Shown: piece by piece, positions 9,028-18,834 of the stretch
Layout: each line of letters begins with the position of its first letter
Position numbering within the stretch: position 1 is the stretch's first letter
From: CAVZMO01 sp963776195
Lineage (GTDB): Bacteria; Nitrospirota; Thermodesulfovibrionia; Thermodesulfovibrionales; SM23-35
Reading direction: 5' to 3'
NCBI GenBank assembly: GCA_963776195.1
Contig: CAVZMO010000016.1
Location: forward strand, 1-64,000
Length of the DNA stretch: 64,000 nucleotides
The notes under the pieces: generated by a model
What the model saw: only the letters and a program-made list of their open reading frames with translations
Database searches by the model: none
Told to the model about the DNA's origin: nothing
Translations under genes and position numbers: made by a program

Positions 9028-9615
9028 TTAATGAAAAAATGGAATGCGGAATATTAATAGATAACCATTAAGCATAAATAGGCTTCCCAATCCAGCAGCT
9101 ATTAAAGCAAAAAAGAACATGTATCTGGAAACTGCGAGAATAGAGATTGAAGCCATAACAATAGAAATTTGTAGTAGAACCTCTGCATAATCGAAGTAAG
9201 GATCTTTGCTCCGATTTATGTCACGCTCATGTTCAAGATCCTTGGCATCCTGTTCGATCTTTTTCTTCTCAGCATTATAGCGCAGTTCTTCATCGCCTAT
9301 TTTTCTCAGCATTGTTTCATATCCTTCTCTGACTTCTGGCTTCATTGAAGCTCTCCATTTGAGCAGGTCTGCTTCTATACGCATCTTCTCGATTTTATAA
9401 AGACTTTCACGAATCACCTTAGACTGGTAAAATGCCCACTGGTCAGAAGATTGCTGTTGTGCAAGGAGCATCTCCTTCATCGCATTATTCCCGCCCAATG
9501 AAGTGATAGCAAGCATAACAGCAAAAATAGCAGTAGTAAGTGCTACTCGTTTAGTGAACCGTTTACCTCTTATTTCTTCGAGTTCTTCAGTATTCGGAAG
9601 TTCAACTTCAGGCAT
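9028..9615 (-). CDS. DUF4337-family membrane protein
   Basis: 195-aa protein of unknown function. An acidic N-terminus (MPEVELPNTEELEEIRGKRF) leads to a first membrane helix (VALTTAIFAVMLAITSLGG). A long charged coiled-coil region follows (about 45-140). Two further helices lie near residues 145-165 and 168-190. This layout matches DUF4337. A GTG three codons upstream is possible, but AAAGGAG sits eight bases before the ATG at 9615. It is convergent with tatA. Confidence 0.75.
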   Translation of the reverse strand: MPEVELPNTEELEEIRGKRFTKRVALTTAIFAVMLAITSLGGNNAMKEMLLAQQQSSDQWAFYQSKVIRESLYKIEKMRIEADLLKWRASMKPEVREGYETMLRKIGDEELRYNAEKKKIEQDAKDLEHERDINRSKDPYFDYAEVLLQISIVMASISILAVSRYMFFFALIAAGLGSLFMLNGYLLIFRIPFFH

Positions 9616-9747
9616 TAAATTCACTCCTTTCCAAGAGATTTCTTAAACATTATATGACTTTATTTCAAAAATTACACTGAAGGTGATAGGTAAAACCGAA
9701 TATAATAATAAATATTGAGCGAACAACAACTGCATCCTGGTACTGCA

Positions 9748-9792
9748 CACTTATGATATACTGGACAAAATTAAAGACTATAACCAATAATG
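9748..9792 (+). promoter_or_regulatory. Promoter-like repeat shared with 23445-23489
   Basis: The stretch around TATGATATACTGGAC, a short gap, then TATAACCAATAAT recurs at 23449-23487 as TATGATATACTGAAC ... TATAACCGATAAT, upstream of the isochorismatase-HEPN gene. TATGATAT could be a -10 element. The shared length (about 42 bases, roughly 80 percent alike) suggests a common promoter, operator or small dispersed repeat. Confidence 0.4.
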
Positions 9793-9968
9793 GAAAGAAT
9801 GCGTGGTCAAATAATGGGTTGGACCGACCTCCCTAAAGGGTACCGGTAGCTTTCCCGGTAATGGCGAAGAATTATTAGGAGCTTTATTATTGACTGTTGG
9901 GTTGGAATACTTGGAAATTAAGCTAGTGACTAAGAAAATCATATGTCTTAATAATTTGTTTGATGCTT

Positions 9969-10832
9969 ATGGATAGCGTTGCTGTTGCAGCAATTAAACA
10001 GCAGAAACTATTGGCTTCAGACGGTAAGATGTTTGATCATTTTGGTTGGTCTGTATCGATAAGCGCTGACGGTAATACTATAGCTGTAGGGAGTACCTTT
10101 CGCCGACAAAGGGAGCAATAGCTGATCAGGGTGCGGCATATATATTTCGGCGAAGTGGAAGGAAATGGATCCGACAGGAGAAGATAACCTCTACAGACGG
10201 TGCAGCTTTCGATCGATTTGGATGGTCCTTATCAATGAGTAGCGACGGAAATACAATGATAGTCGGTGCGCCTTACAATAAAATCTCTGGGAATATTGAG
10301 CAGGGTTCAGCATATGTATTTGTACGGAACGATGCGAAATGGATGCAACAACAGAAATTAACTGCCTCGGACGGTTCTGTGGGTGACCGATTTGGATCGT
10401 CTGTGTCAATAAGCGGTGACGGGAACATCATTGTAATTGGTGCACCTTTAGCTAATATCGACAACAAAAGCGATCAAGGATCTTCATATCTTTTTGTACG
10501 AAGCAAGGAACTATGGATTGAACAACAAAAACTGAGTGCTTTTGATGGTTCTGTAGATGACCATTTCGGCCAGTCTGTTTCAATCAGTGGCTCTGGAAAT
10601 GTGGTGGTGAGCGGTGCGCACTGAAAAAAACATTGGCAGGGACACAAGCCAGGGTTCAGCTTATGTATTTTCTAAAGGATTGGTTCCCGATTTCACTATG
10701 AAGGAATGGAGCATAATATTGACTGTGCTTACAGGATCTGGGATTCTATACTATTTAAGGAGACGGAGAAAAGAAAAACGAATTAAAGATGGATTCGTCG
10801 AGGCGGCTTTCAAGTTTCTTCGCCCATCATGA
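9969..10832 (+). pseudogene. FG-GAP repeat surface protein with IPTL-CTERM-like anchor, frameshifted
   Basis: Remnant of an exported beta-propeller-like protein. Four FG-GAP units share the pattern KL-x-SDG-x-D-FG-S-VSIS-DGN-x-VG (e.g. ASDGSVGDRFGSSVSISG). The frame changes near 10110 and again near 10615; the reading continues sensibly across each. No signal peptide is seen before MDSVAVAAIKQQK, so the 5' end is missing or lies in another frame. The C-terminus (VPDFTMKEWSIILTVLTGSG, then YYLRRRRKEKR) has the layout of an IPTL-CTERM sorting signal: short motif, membrane helix, Arg cluster. Confidence 0.75.
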
Positions 10833-11000
10833 GTATATTTCATATGTACTATTATGATTTCGAAATTTGAAAAAATAGCAGGGGAATTAAATTTATATGC
10901 GGGACACATTGGAAAAATGGTATCACTTGACCAAATATATACGGTCTAAGTAATTTATATAAGTATTTTTTAATCTTGATGACAGAGAGGAGGTGATAAA

Positions 11001-11300
11001 ATGGTAAAGAAGCTTACAGTAATAATGGTGGCTCTCCTTTTTGCATTTTCAATAACAGCAACGGCCTTTGCGGCTGACAAGAAGACTGATGTGCCTGCGA
11101 AACCTGAAAAAGCGGCCCCCGCGATGGGAGAGAAAAAAGCCGAACCCCAGGGCGCTATGAAAAAGGATGCGACTGATCAGGGAGAAAAGAAAGTAACGAA
11201 GACAAAGAAGGCGAAAAAAGCAAAAAAGGTAAAGAAAGGCAAGAAAGCCAAGAAAGCTAAAAAGCCGGCGAGCGCATTACCCGAAGAAAAGCCCATGTAA
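11001..11300 (+). CDS. Exported lysine/alanine-rich low-complexity protein
   Basis: 99 aa with a clear signal peptide (MVKKLTVIMVALLFAFSITA, cut after AFA). The mature part is nearly all Lys, Ala, Pro and Glu, ending in repeated KKAKK units like a histone H1 tail. No family is recognised. The strong basic charge suggests binding to polyanions outside the membrane, as inference only. Ribosome-binding site AGGAGGTGATAAA. A hairpin terminator follows at 11321. Confidence 0.7.
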   Translation: MVKKLTVIMVALLFAFSITATAFAADKKTDVPAKPEKAAPAMGEKKAEPQGAMKKDATDQGEKKVTKTKKAKKAKKVKKGKKAKKAKKPASALPEEKPM

Positions 11301-11320
11301 GAATTAAGAAAATTTTGCTA

Positions 11321-11352
11321 TCATGGCAGGGAAAGTAAACGCCTTGCCATGA
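11321..11352 (+). terminator. Hairpin terminator after the Lys-rich gene
   Basis: TCATGGCAGG pairs with CCTTGCCATGA over a loop of about ten bases, followed by the weak T-tract TTTCT. Confidence 0.5.
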
Positions 11353-12266
11353 TTTCTAATCTCCCAAATGTTTATGACCGGAATTATCCGTGCATATGTA
11401 CCTTATAGAGAAATGGCTTTTAGCGCACAAACTAAGCAGCGGAGAATAGTGTTTGAAGAAAATACCGGGCTATCTCAAGTTTGGCCTGTGGTGCTCATCA
11501 ATGAAATTATCGAGTCTGTTCCATTCAAAAACCAACTCAGTAAAATACCGAAGAAACAAAATACACGTCGGTAGAGATGGTCTTGTGCTGAGGATAGTGT
11601 GAGCATTTCTTCTGAAAATTATTAATCATTCCGAGACCAACACTTGAAACATTGTAGGGTATGCCGTGTAAAACATATGACTTGTCGGTTAAAGTCCGAC
11701 TGTGGGAATTTGGTAGCTCACCCACATAGCTTGAGGGAGGTGCAAAGGGTAACCTGAAGCATCAAGTTTCCTGACAAAGGCTCCGCAAGGGAGCTGAGCA
11801 AACCCGCAGGCCGCAGCGTAAGCGAACCTATGCGTAGCCTCGTAAGTGATAAACGGAGTTGTCGACCCTCTCCTACATTGGGGAAGACCGCAGCATCTAT
11901 CCTAACAGAAACTACCGTAACCGATAGATGGGCTCCCGGGGTGACAGGGGTGGCATGCAGGGGAAGCCATATGATAATGAACACGGGAGACCCGTGTCGA
12001 TGCCTTCAGAGGGCAACTGGTGGATATAAGGAAACGAAGTTCCACGGGGTCGGTACGGGAGTCGGAGTTGCCCATACTACCGCTACTATCTCAAAGACAA
12101 CATAACTTTGGGAGAGGGAAGGGGCAATACCTTCATCATGTTTCCGAAGGAATGAAGGGAAGGAGATTGCGGCAACGCTATAAACTCCAGTAGTTCTGGG
12201 AACTTCAGAGGAAACTATACCAGCAGGCCAAGCGGGAGCGAAAGCCTCTGGAAGAAGATGATTGGA

Positions 12267-12299
12267 AAGCCGGATTCGGGAAAACCGACCGTCCGGTTG
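12267..12299 (+). ncRNA. Group II intron domain V (outer intron)
   Basis: Seven-pair lower stem AGCCGGA/TCCGGTT including the AGC catalytic triad, a CCG-side bulge, and upper stem TCGG/CCGA with a GAAA-type loop. Confidence 0.65.
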
Positions 12300-12815
12300 T
12301 GTGTCCAGCGAAGGCTGGTGTATTCAGCAGGAGACAGTCCTGCCATGGTAACAGTCAGAAGCCATGTAGTTAGGATGGCAGGGTAAAGGGAAACCGATAT
12401 CCTGAAGCCCATCGACACTGTCATCTGAAGGATGATAACGAGTTGCCAGGCCGCAACGAAAGTGAACGTATAGGTGGCCCCGAAAATTCGCAGCCCTGAA
12501 GGCCGAGCTTTCAACCGGAGGGTGAAGGCAGTATGGATAGCCGAAAACTGACTGATAACGGTTATCTCGCTTCAGCGGGGTGATAACGGCGGCATGGTAA
12601 CAAGGATACACTGAGCAACTGGAGAAACCCTCCTCGCCCCGGTGAGAAATCACAGGAGAAAGGTAAGTCCTATAACTGGAGAAACTGGGAAGTGGGCTGA
12701 AGGCGGAAGGGTGGCGGATGGGTCAGTAGTAGCGATGAAGCAGGGTAACTCCTGTGGAGCGAAGAGCCCCTACTTTTGGCAATTCTCTGACAACACAGGG
12801 AGGCAGGGATGAAAA

Positions 12816-14120
12816 ATGACAAAAACATCTGTTAGTCTGCAAAACCTGAGAAAGAGGATATACGTCAAGGCGAAAGCTGACAAGACATGCGTTTCTGGGG
12901 ATTGTACGTTCACATCTGTAAGAGGAGACGCTCCAGTCTGCCTACGAAATGGCCAAACAAAATAACGGGGCGCCGGGAATTGATGGTGTCACGTTTGAGG
13001 CCATCGAGGAGAGCGGTTTTGAAGCGTTTCTTCTGGACATACAGGGTGAACTGACTTACAGGGATGTACCTACCTATGCGGAATCGGAAAAAGGAAATAC
13101 CCAAAGGGCAACGGAAAAGTACGTGTTTTGGGAATACCGACAATCCGGGACCGAGTAGTGCAGGGAGCGCTTAAACTCATTCTTGAACCGATCTTTGAAG
13201 CTGACTTTCAAGAAGGGTCGTATGGGTATCGCCCGAAGCGGACAGCGCATCAGGCGGTGCACAGAGTCGCAGATGCAATAGTCCACAATAAGACAAGAGT
13301 CATCGATGTCGACCTAAAGGCATACTTTGACACAGTACGTCATGACATATTGCTGAGCAAAGTGGCCGAAAGGGTCAATGATGACAGAGTGATGTGGCTG
13401 CTCAAGACTGATACTAAAGGCCAGCGGTAAACGCGGTGTTCCACAGGGCGGTGTGATCTCGCCTCTCCTGTCAAATCTCTACCTCAATGAGGTGGATAAG
13501 ATGCTTGAGAGGGCAAAAGAAGTAACGGGTAAGTCCAACTTTACCTATATAGAATACGCTCGCTTTGCAGATGACCTTGTGATACTGGTTGACGGGTATC
13601 GCCGCTGGGACTGGTTGTAAGAGAGAGTATATCGGCGACTTCTTGAAGAGTTGGCAAAACTTGATGTAACCAAATCAATGAAGAAAAGACCCGGTTGGTA
13701 GACCTTGTGAAAGAAGAGAGCTTCAGCTTTCTGGGCTTCGATTTACGAAGAACCAGAACACTCAGCGGAAAACTGGGAGTACTTATTACCCCGAGGATGA
13801 AAGCGCGGACAAAACTTCTGCGTAATCTCAAGGAGGTTTTTCGGCGGTTCACCTCGCAACCAGTGGATCGGGTAATAGAGTTGATCAACCCAAAACTCCG
13901 GGGCTGGGTTAACTACTTTCGAATGGGACACTCAAGTAGGTGTTTTCAGTACGTAAAAGATTGGGTGGAGAAGAAAATACGGCGGCATCTTATGAAGGCT
14001 CGAAAACGAGGAGGCTTCGGCTGGGACAGGTGGAATAAAGTCTGGTTGTACAAACGTCTTGGGCTTCATGCTGATTATAAGGTGAGGTATTACGGACTCG
14101 AAAGCGCTGCCAGCGGATAG
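12816..14120 (+). pseudogene. ltrA: Group II intron reverse transcriptase/maturase, multiply frameshifted
   Basis: The intron-encoded protein normally splices the intron and reverse-transcribes it into DNA. Starting at MTKTSVSLQNLRKRIYVKAK, the family sequence runs through successive frames. It includes NNGAPGIDGVTF, GIPTIRDRVVQGALKLILEP, GSYGYRPKRTAHQAV, the catalytic YARFADD near 13560, FSFLGFDLRRT, and the maturase X region (LRGWVNYFRMGHSSRCFQYV). The frame changes near 12895, 13090, 13420 and between 13610 and 13690. The C-terminal segment 13695-14120 is one open frame. As written it cannot give an active enzyme. Confidence 0.85.
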
Positions 14121-14151
14121 GCATCATAACCCTTGAGGCGAAGCTAAAAGG

Positions 14152-14186
14152 AAAGCGTAGTGCGGGAACTCCGCACGCTGTGTTTG
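14152..14186 (+). ncRNA. Group II intron domain V (inner intron)
   Basis: AGCGTAG pairs with CTGTGTT (two or three G-U pairs), the bulge is CG, and the upper stem is TGCGG/CCGCA. It lies 32 bases after the maturase stop, the normal place for domain V. Confidence 0.55.
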
Positions 14187-14478
14187 ACGTGGCGGGAATC
14201 GGAGACGTGGCATGGTTGGGATATTGTGGCACTCGCAAACGAAAGGGCGAGAAACAGTGAACACGAACTTCAACCTAAACCGGCGCGCCAGTTCTCGACC
14301 CTACTGACGAGGGGGAACTGGAGATAGAGCCTTATGGCGACTACGCCAGTTCTCTACTCTACTGTAGTTGAGGGGCAATAGTCCTTCCTGAAACATTTAT
14401 CTACCTTCTCTGCTAAAATGGTGAGGAGTACAAACGGTATTTCTCATATTCATTGCCCAATAAAAAAGAGGAGAAGGG

Positions 14479-14754
14479 ATGGCTAATTATAAGATCAAAT
14501 GTGAAGCTATCGATGTCCGCAGTGAATCCGGCATTTGCCCAGGTTCAGCCAAATGCCGAAAGGGAGAAACTTATATCCTGACAGCTCGAACACCTGAACC
14601 CGGAGGGATGTGCGGTCGGGCATTTGCTTCCATACATCCAATGGCATTTGCCATGCGGTGGTCGGAGAAGATGGAGTGGGAAAAGGCTGATCACCTTGAT
14701 GTCATTTGTCCGGATGGGTTTGTGACCTACAGACTTTCCAGAATAAAAGAATAG
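14479..14754 (+). CDS. TIGR04076-family small protein
   Basis: 91-aa cytosolic protein of unknown function that matches TIGR04076 in pattern: MANYKIKCEAIDVRSESGIC, then CRKGETYIL, GGMCGRAFASIHPMAFAMRW and DVICPDGFVTYRL. Five conserved Cys suggest metal or redox chemistry. Full length for the family. Ribosome-binding site GAGGAGAAGGG. It stands alone just after the intron pair. Confidence 0.85.
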   Translation: MANYKIKCEAIDVRSESGICPGSAKCRKGETYILTARTPEPGGMCGRAFASIHPMAFAMRWSEKMEWEKADHLDVICPDGFVTYRLSRIKE

Positions 14755-14902
14755 GCTGACAAACGCTTCTTCCTCTTCTATGTCTTCTATGTCGCAAGGT
14801 AAGAACATGATGCAGTGGCGCTGATTTTAACGGATAATCGACACCGCAAGACAACCAAGCCAATATTATACTGACTTCTCTTTTTCTGATAATATAGACA
14901 TA

Positions 14903-15253
14903 ATGCGCAACGGCAAAACCTATCCTCTAAGAAAAGATTTACTCACAGCGATGGTTGATTCAGAGAAATCCATCGCAAAGGTGGAGATTAAAGAGGTGAC
15001 CATGGGACCAAAACAGAAGGCTCCCTTACACTTACATCCATGTCCAACAGTCGGGGTAATTACCGAGGGAACAATTTCGTTTCAAATTGAGGGTAAGCCC
15101 GTTCAACACCTTAAAGCTGGTGATGCATTCTATGAACCTGCAAACGTTAGAGTAGCCAAATTTGATAATAATGGCGATACTCCTACGAAATTTGTCGTGT
15201 TTTATCTGCTCGGAAAAGACGAGCGCGAAATTGTTCGCATTCTACCCAAGTGA
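14903..15253 (+). CDS. Cupin-domain protein
   Basis: 116-aa single-domain cupin. Motif 1 is LHLHPCPTVGVITEGTISF (metal-binding His pair and later Glu), and motif 2 is around HLKAGDAFYEPANVRVAKF, where the second His is replaced. Small cupins of this type bind metal and act on diverse small molecules, so no substrate can be named. The start ATG at 14903 has only a weak ribosome-binding site. Confidence 0.75.
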   Translation: MRNGKTYPLRKDLLTAMVDSEKSIAKVEIKEVTMGPKQKAPLHLHPCPTVGVITEGTISFQIEGKPVQHLKAGDAFYEPANVRVAKFDNNGDTPTKFVVFYLLGKDEREIVRILPK

Positions 15254-15840
15254 CGATTTTGTTATGATCAGCTAATCATAGTTGGAATCGAAGCATTCGC
15301 TCCCAGAGGATTCCGCGATTTCCGATGTCAAATGAAATGATAGGCCCAACCATCGGCTTCACCGTGACGTCACCTACTCACTTCTTTAGTAAATCTTCAT
15401 TATTGCACTTAAGTTAAACCTGTGCTAACAGTAACAGGTGCTACCGAGAAAAATGACATGTTTATTCCGGGATGAAGGATGCATACAACTTTGTTGATTT
15501 TCATTTGAACGTCTCACATCAAACAAGAGATCGATTGTGCAGACTTGATGAAGAACTTATCTCTGATGAGTTCGGATTGTACTAAGGAGTTCATAAGTAA
15601 AGCCACATGACAGTCCACGAAAAGCCTTTTAAAAAGGCATGTTATGAGCATCGTATGTGAGACTACTAATGACCGGATTAGTAAGTGATGTCGCTGAAGC
15701 ATTTGGATTCTTTTCCCTGCCGCCCGGCGGCAGCTTTGCAGGGGAAACGGTGGCAGGAATGAATTGGTGCACGTGAGAGGAATGTTCCGGAAAAAATAGG
15801 TAAGCAGCAATGTCGGCTGGTTTGATCTTTCGGCGAGGGG
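15254..15840. other. Intergenic, no gene supported
   Basis: 587 bases between convergent cupin and cstA genes. A 71-codon minus-strand frame (15629-15844) starts at an ATGA overlap with the cstA stop, but its composition is unlike a conserved protein. I see no terminator with a clear T-tract and no RNA gene. Confidence 0.4.
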
Positions 15841-17751
15841 TCAAGCACTCTCTTGCTTAACTACTTCAATTTCCCTTGAAAGATACCAATAGAATTTGAG
15901 CAGCATGTTGATCAATACTATGGTTGCGAGAGCAGCCATAAGGAAGACGAGAAACGCATCTATCTTGAACGTAAAAGCTTCGGCCTGCGATATTGCATGG
16001 GAAGCCTTGTCTTTGAACATTCCCATCAGCTTCCAGGAGGCGGCGAAGGTTGTTGTAAACATAAAGACCATGGGGATAAACGTCACCCATGCATATCTTA
16101 ATTTTCCCGATTTTATGATGACCGCAGTCCCGATGCCGAAGGCGACTGCTGCCAGGAGCTGGTTCGCCACACCGAACATAGGCCAGATTGACGAGATGTT
16201 TCCCGAGTAAATGAGATAACCCCACGCACAGACAACAAGAAAACTTGCTGCAATATTACCCGGCAACCACCCGATCCTCGATAAGGGCTTATACACTTTT
16301 CCCCCGAGTTCCTGGAGTAAGAATCGTGCTACCCGTGTCCCTGCATCGACTGTGGTAAGAATAAACAGAGCTTCAAACATTAAAGCAAAGTTGTACCAAT
16401 ACGGCATCAGGCTTTTCATCCCGGGAATACCCGATAGGATCGACGCCATACCAACAGCAAGCGAGACCGCTCCACCGGGCCTTCCCGCGACATCCGTACC
16501 AACTAGTTTTGATAATTCAGCAACTCTTTGAACAGGAAAACCCAGGGCAGCAATAGCATCGAAGGGAAGCTTAGTGTTTATTGCAAAATAATCACCGGGA
16601 ATCAAGATCGTTGCGGCTATAAGGGCCATTGTTGCTACAAAGCCTTCGACGAGCATTGCACCGAACCCGATGAAGGGAATGTCCTTCTCGGTCATCAACA
16701 TCTTCGGTGTGGTCCCCGACGAGATCAAGGAATGAAAGCCCGAGATCGCACCGCATGCAATGGTGATGAACATAAAAGGAAACAACTTGCCCGGTATGAT
16801 CGGGCCTCCTCCTCCCGCAAACCGCGTGACAGCAGGCATCTGTATATTTGGCGCAATGACAATGACACCGAGAGCGAGCAAGAGGATAGTTCCGATCTTC
16901 ATATACGTCGAGAGATAATCTCTCGGGGCAAGGAGGAGCCACACGGGAAGGACGGATGCGATAAAACCATAGATGGCGATGGAGAGCACGAGACTGTTTC
17001 TGGAAAGATTAAAGAACGGATCGAGGAATGACCCGGGAACATAATGACCGGAGAATACGGCAAAGAGAAGAAGGACTACACCTATCGTACTCATTTCCGC
17101 GACCTTTCCCGGACGTATTCGGTAAAGGTACATTCCCATAAATAATGCTATAGGGATGGTCAGGGCGATCGTAAATGTCCCCCACGGGCTCTTTGAAAGT
17201 GCATTCACCACAGCAAGACCAAGACCCGCGAGCGCGACGATGATGATAAAGAGTATTGCAAATGCAGCCGCAACGGCCCCGACGGGTCCAACTTCATCCC
17301 GCGCTATTTGCGCAAGGGAACTCCCGTTTCTTCTCACTGACGCAAACAGGATGACCGTGTCATGCACGGCGCCTCCGAGTGCCGAGCCGATCAGGATCCA
17401 GAGGAATCCTGGAAGATAGCCGAATTGTGCGGCCAACATCGGGCCGATTAAGGGGCCTGCTCCTGCTATCGCGGCAAAGTGATGGCCGAATAAGACCCAG
17501 CGGTTTGTCGGATGGTAATCGATTCCGTCTGAGAGCCTCTTGGCGGGTGTAATACGATGATCATCTATTGCAAGTACTTTTGCGGTAAGAAATGACGCAT
17601 AAAACCGGTACGAGATGACGAAGAAACATCCTGCGGCGACTACGAGCCAGAGGGCGTTTATCTTTTCGGAGGGCCTGACAATCCCGACAACAACGGACAG
17701 CGAAACAGCAGCGATAAAAGATATTGTTATCCAGATAACTTTCGTTAACAT
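15841..17751 (-). CDS. cstA: Carbon starvation protein A (peptide/pyruvate transporter)
   Basis: 636-aa inner-membrane transporter of the CstA family, which takes up peptides or pyruvate when carbon is short. Sixteen or so hydrophobic segments are visible. Family signatures include PTNRWVLFGHHFAAIAGAGP near residue 80, GSALGGAVHDTVILFASVRR, GFHSLISSGTTPKM near 345, and GTRVARFLLQELGG. The length is about normal for the short CstA group; the E. coli protein has extra C-terminal sequence. The frame is intact. No YbdD-type partner is adjacent, and no LytS/BtsS regulator is seen. Confidence 0.95.
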   Translation of the reverse strand: MLTKVIWITISFIAAVSLSVVVGIVRPSEKINALWLVVAAGCFFVISYRFYASFLTAKVLAIDDHRITPAKRLSDGIDYHPTNRWVLFGHHFAAIAGAGPLIGPMLAAQFGYLPGFLWILIGSALGGAVHDTVILFASVRRNGSSLAQIARDEVGPVGAVAAAFAILFIIIVALAGLGLAVVNALSKSPWGTFTIALTIPIALFMGMYLYRIRPGKVAEMSTIGVVLLLFAVFSGHYVPGSFLDPFFNLSRNSLVLSIAIYGFIASVLPVWLLLAPRDYLSTYMKIGTILLLALGVIVIAPNIQMPAVTRFAGGGGPIIPGKLFPFMFITIACGAISGFHSLISSGTTPKMLMTEKDIPFIGFGAMLVEGFVATMALIAATILIPGDYFAINTKLPFDAIAALGFPVQRVAELSKLVGTDVAGRPGGAVSLAVGMASILSGIPGMKSLMPYWYNFALMFEALFILTTVDAGTRVARFLLQELGGKVYKPLSRIGWLPGNIAASFLVVCAWGYLIYSGNISSIWPMFGVANQLLAAVAFGIGTAVIIKSGKLRYAWVTFIPMVFMFTTTFAASWKLMGMFKDKASHAISQAEAFTFKIDAFLVFLMAALATIVLINMLLKFYWYLSREIEVVKQESA

Positions 17752-17799
17752 GTATCTGATTCATTCTAACACGGGGTACGATAAAAGAGCAGGTTCTCA

Positions 17800-18087
17800 T
17801 CAGGTCCGATAAAAATCGCTATCCGGCATTTGATAAACAAAAAAATCGGAATCAGAGTCATAGATCGGGCTCATTAGGAAGTTTATTTCACCCGGATACC
17901 TCTCGGCGACGGAAAGCAAATTTTCATGGATAACCTGCCAGTCTCCTTCGGAATCAATTTCCAGGATGTAGAATGTGGCCAGAAGACGCAGCCAGGCATA
18001 TCCGTTCATCCCGCCCAACATAGCGCTGTTAATCTCAGCCCAACGGTTTCCCTCCGCTTTCAAATCCCATGATACGACAAAATGCAT
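17800..18087 (-). CDS. Small hypothetical protein
   Basis: 95 aa starting MHFVVSWDLKAEGNRWAEIN. The first beta strand (FVVSWDLKAE) and the alternating pattern recall small ferredoxin-fold proteins such as SinR/Cas2-like families, but I do not recognise it. It lies 48 bases from cstA on the same strand and could be in its operon, upstream. Acidic C-terminus (PIYDSDSDFFVYQMPDSDF). Confidence 0.55.
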   Translation of the reverse strand: MHFVVSWDLKAEGNRWAEINSAMLGGMNGYAWLRLLATFYILEIDSEGDWQVIHENLLSVAERYPGEINFLMSPIYDSDSDFFVYQMPDSDFYRT

Positions 18088-18184
18088 TCTATCGCTCCCT
18101 CTCTATTTACTTCAGAATTTCATATGACAAAGGTTCAATGAGAAACCCCTTCGAAGATTAATGAATACCATGGAATGATTAAGT

Positions 18185-18592
18185 TCAAGCGATGCGATTT
18201 ACCAATAAAACATTATAGTTTCCTAATTCGATCTCTTTCAGAATAATATCGTCGAATTCAGTTTGGGTGACTACTTTTACCGGTTTATAACCTTCCCTTA
18301 ATTCGGTATACGGGCAACCTTCGGGAAGCAAATAGTCTTTGTTTATCATTTCTTCGCGAGTAAAACATTTGACATCACACTTAAATCTTTTATCGTATAC
18401 AGCACACGTATTATCATTATTTAAATATTTACAGGGCATAGTGGGATGTACCACGTAGTTTCCATCTAATAAACCTATTTTTACATGACAACATAATCCA
18501 CATTTTTTGCATAGGCTTTCCATTTCTTTATCTTTTTTCTTCAATAAAGCGTCTTTTTTTAATTCAGCAAATGATTTTTTATTCTTTGACAT
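18185..18592 (-). CDS. YkgJ-family cysteine cluster protein
   Basis: 135-aa zinc- or iron-binding protein. The cluster CKKCGLCCHVK (about residue 28) with later C-x6-C, CDVKC and CPY cysteines is the YkgJ/CxxCxxCC pattern. The N-terminus is Lys-rich (MSKNKKSFAELKKDALLKKK). Cytosolic, role unknown in general. Codon use is AT-richer than in cstA. Confidence 0.8.
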   Translation of the reverse strand: MSKNKKSFAELKKDALLKKKDKEMESLCKKCGLCCHVKIGLLDGNYVVHPTMPCKYLNNDNTCAVYDKRFKCDVKCFTREEMINKDYLLPEGCPYTELREGYKPVKVVTQTEFDDIILKEIELGNYNVLLVNRIA

Positions 18593-18834
18593 TAAAAATC
18601 CTGTCTTTATTAAATTTTTTTTAAAATGATAATAAAAGGATCAAATGTTCCTTGAAATTATCAACACCACTGAAGAAACAATAACCATATCTACTATTGT
18701 ATCTCAAGGCAAAATCAATAAGTCAATATTACAGGAAAAACAGGGTCTGCGTCAAAAATGTGAGAGGAGTTGCGAGAAGTATTTTTTGCGCTATAATCTG
18801 TTAGTATATGAGCTAACAGATAAGGAGGGGCGTT

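Larger units (their letters stand above)
12299..14250 (+). mobile_element. Inner group II intron carrying a degenerate maturase gene
   Basis: Begins with the group II 5' consensus-like GTGTG at 12299, immediately after the outer domain V. About 515 bases of structured RNA (domains I-III) precede the reverse-transcriptase gene at 12816, as expected for a protein gene in domain IV. A second domain V follows at 14152-14186. The 3' end is uncertain. Confidence 0.55.
11653..14362 (+). mobile_element. Outer group II intron of a probable twintron
   Basis: The sequence from TGTAGGGTATGCCGTG to about 12298 reads as group II intron domains I-V without a protein gene. A domain V is visible at 12267-12299: AGCCGGA pairs with TCCGGTT around a GAAA-capped upper stem and a bulge. 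The first 215 bases recur at 27206-27420, which shows it is a repeated element. Directly after domain V a second intron begins (GTGTGTCC). After that intron, a GAACTGG/CCAGTTC hairpin and CTCTACTCTACT at 14317-14366 look like a displaced domain VI and 3' end. Boundaries at both ends are estimates. Confidence 0.55.

Noticed and set aside
11368..11574. 68-codon frame before the intron pair, thought to be a transposase N-terminus
   Set aside because: No motif supports it and there is no ribosome-binding site; left as noncoding.
14903..15253. Cupin gene considered as an assigned sugar or oxalate enzyme
   Set aside because: Single small cupin without substrate-defining residues; a specific function would be invented.
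15629..15844. 71-codon minus-strand frame overlapping the cstA stop
   Set aside because: Does not resemble YbdD or any CstA partner; composition poor and no ribosome-binding site clear of cstA.
16528..17031. 167-codon plus-strand frame opposite cstA
   Set aside because: Shadow frame; the cstA reading on the other strand is unambiguous.
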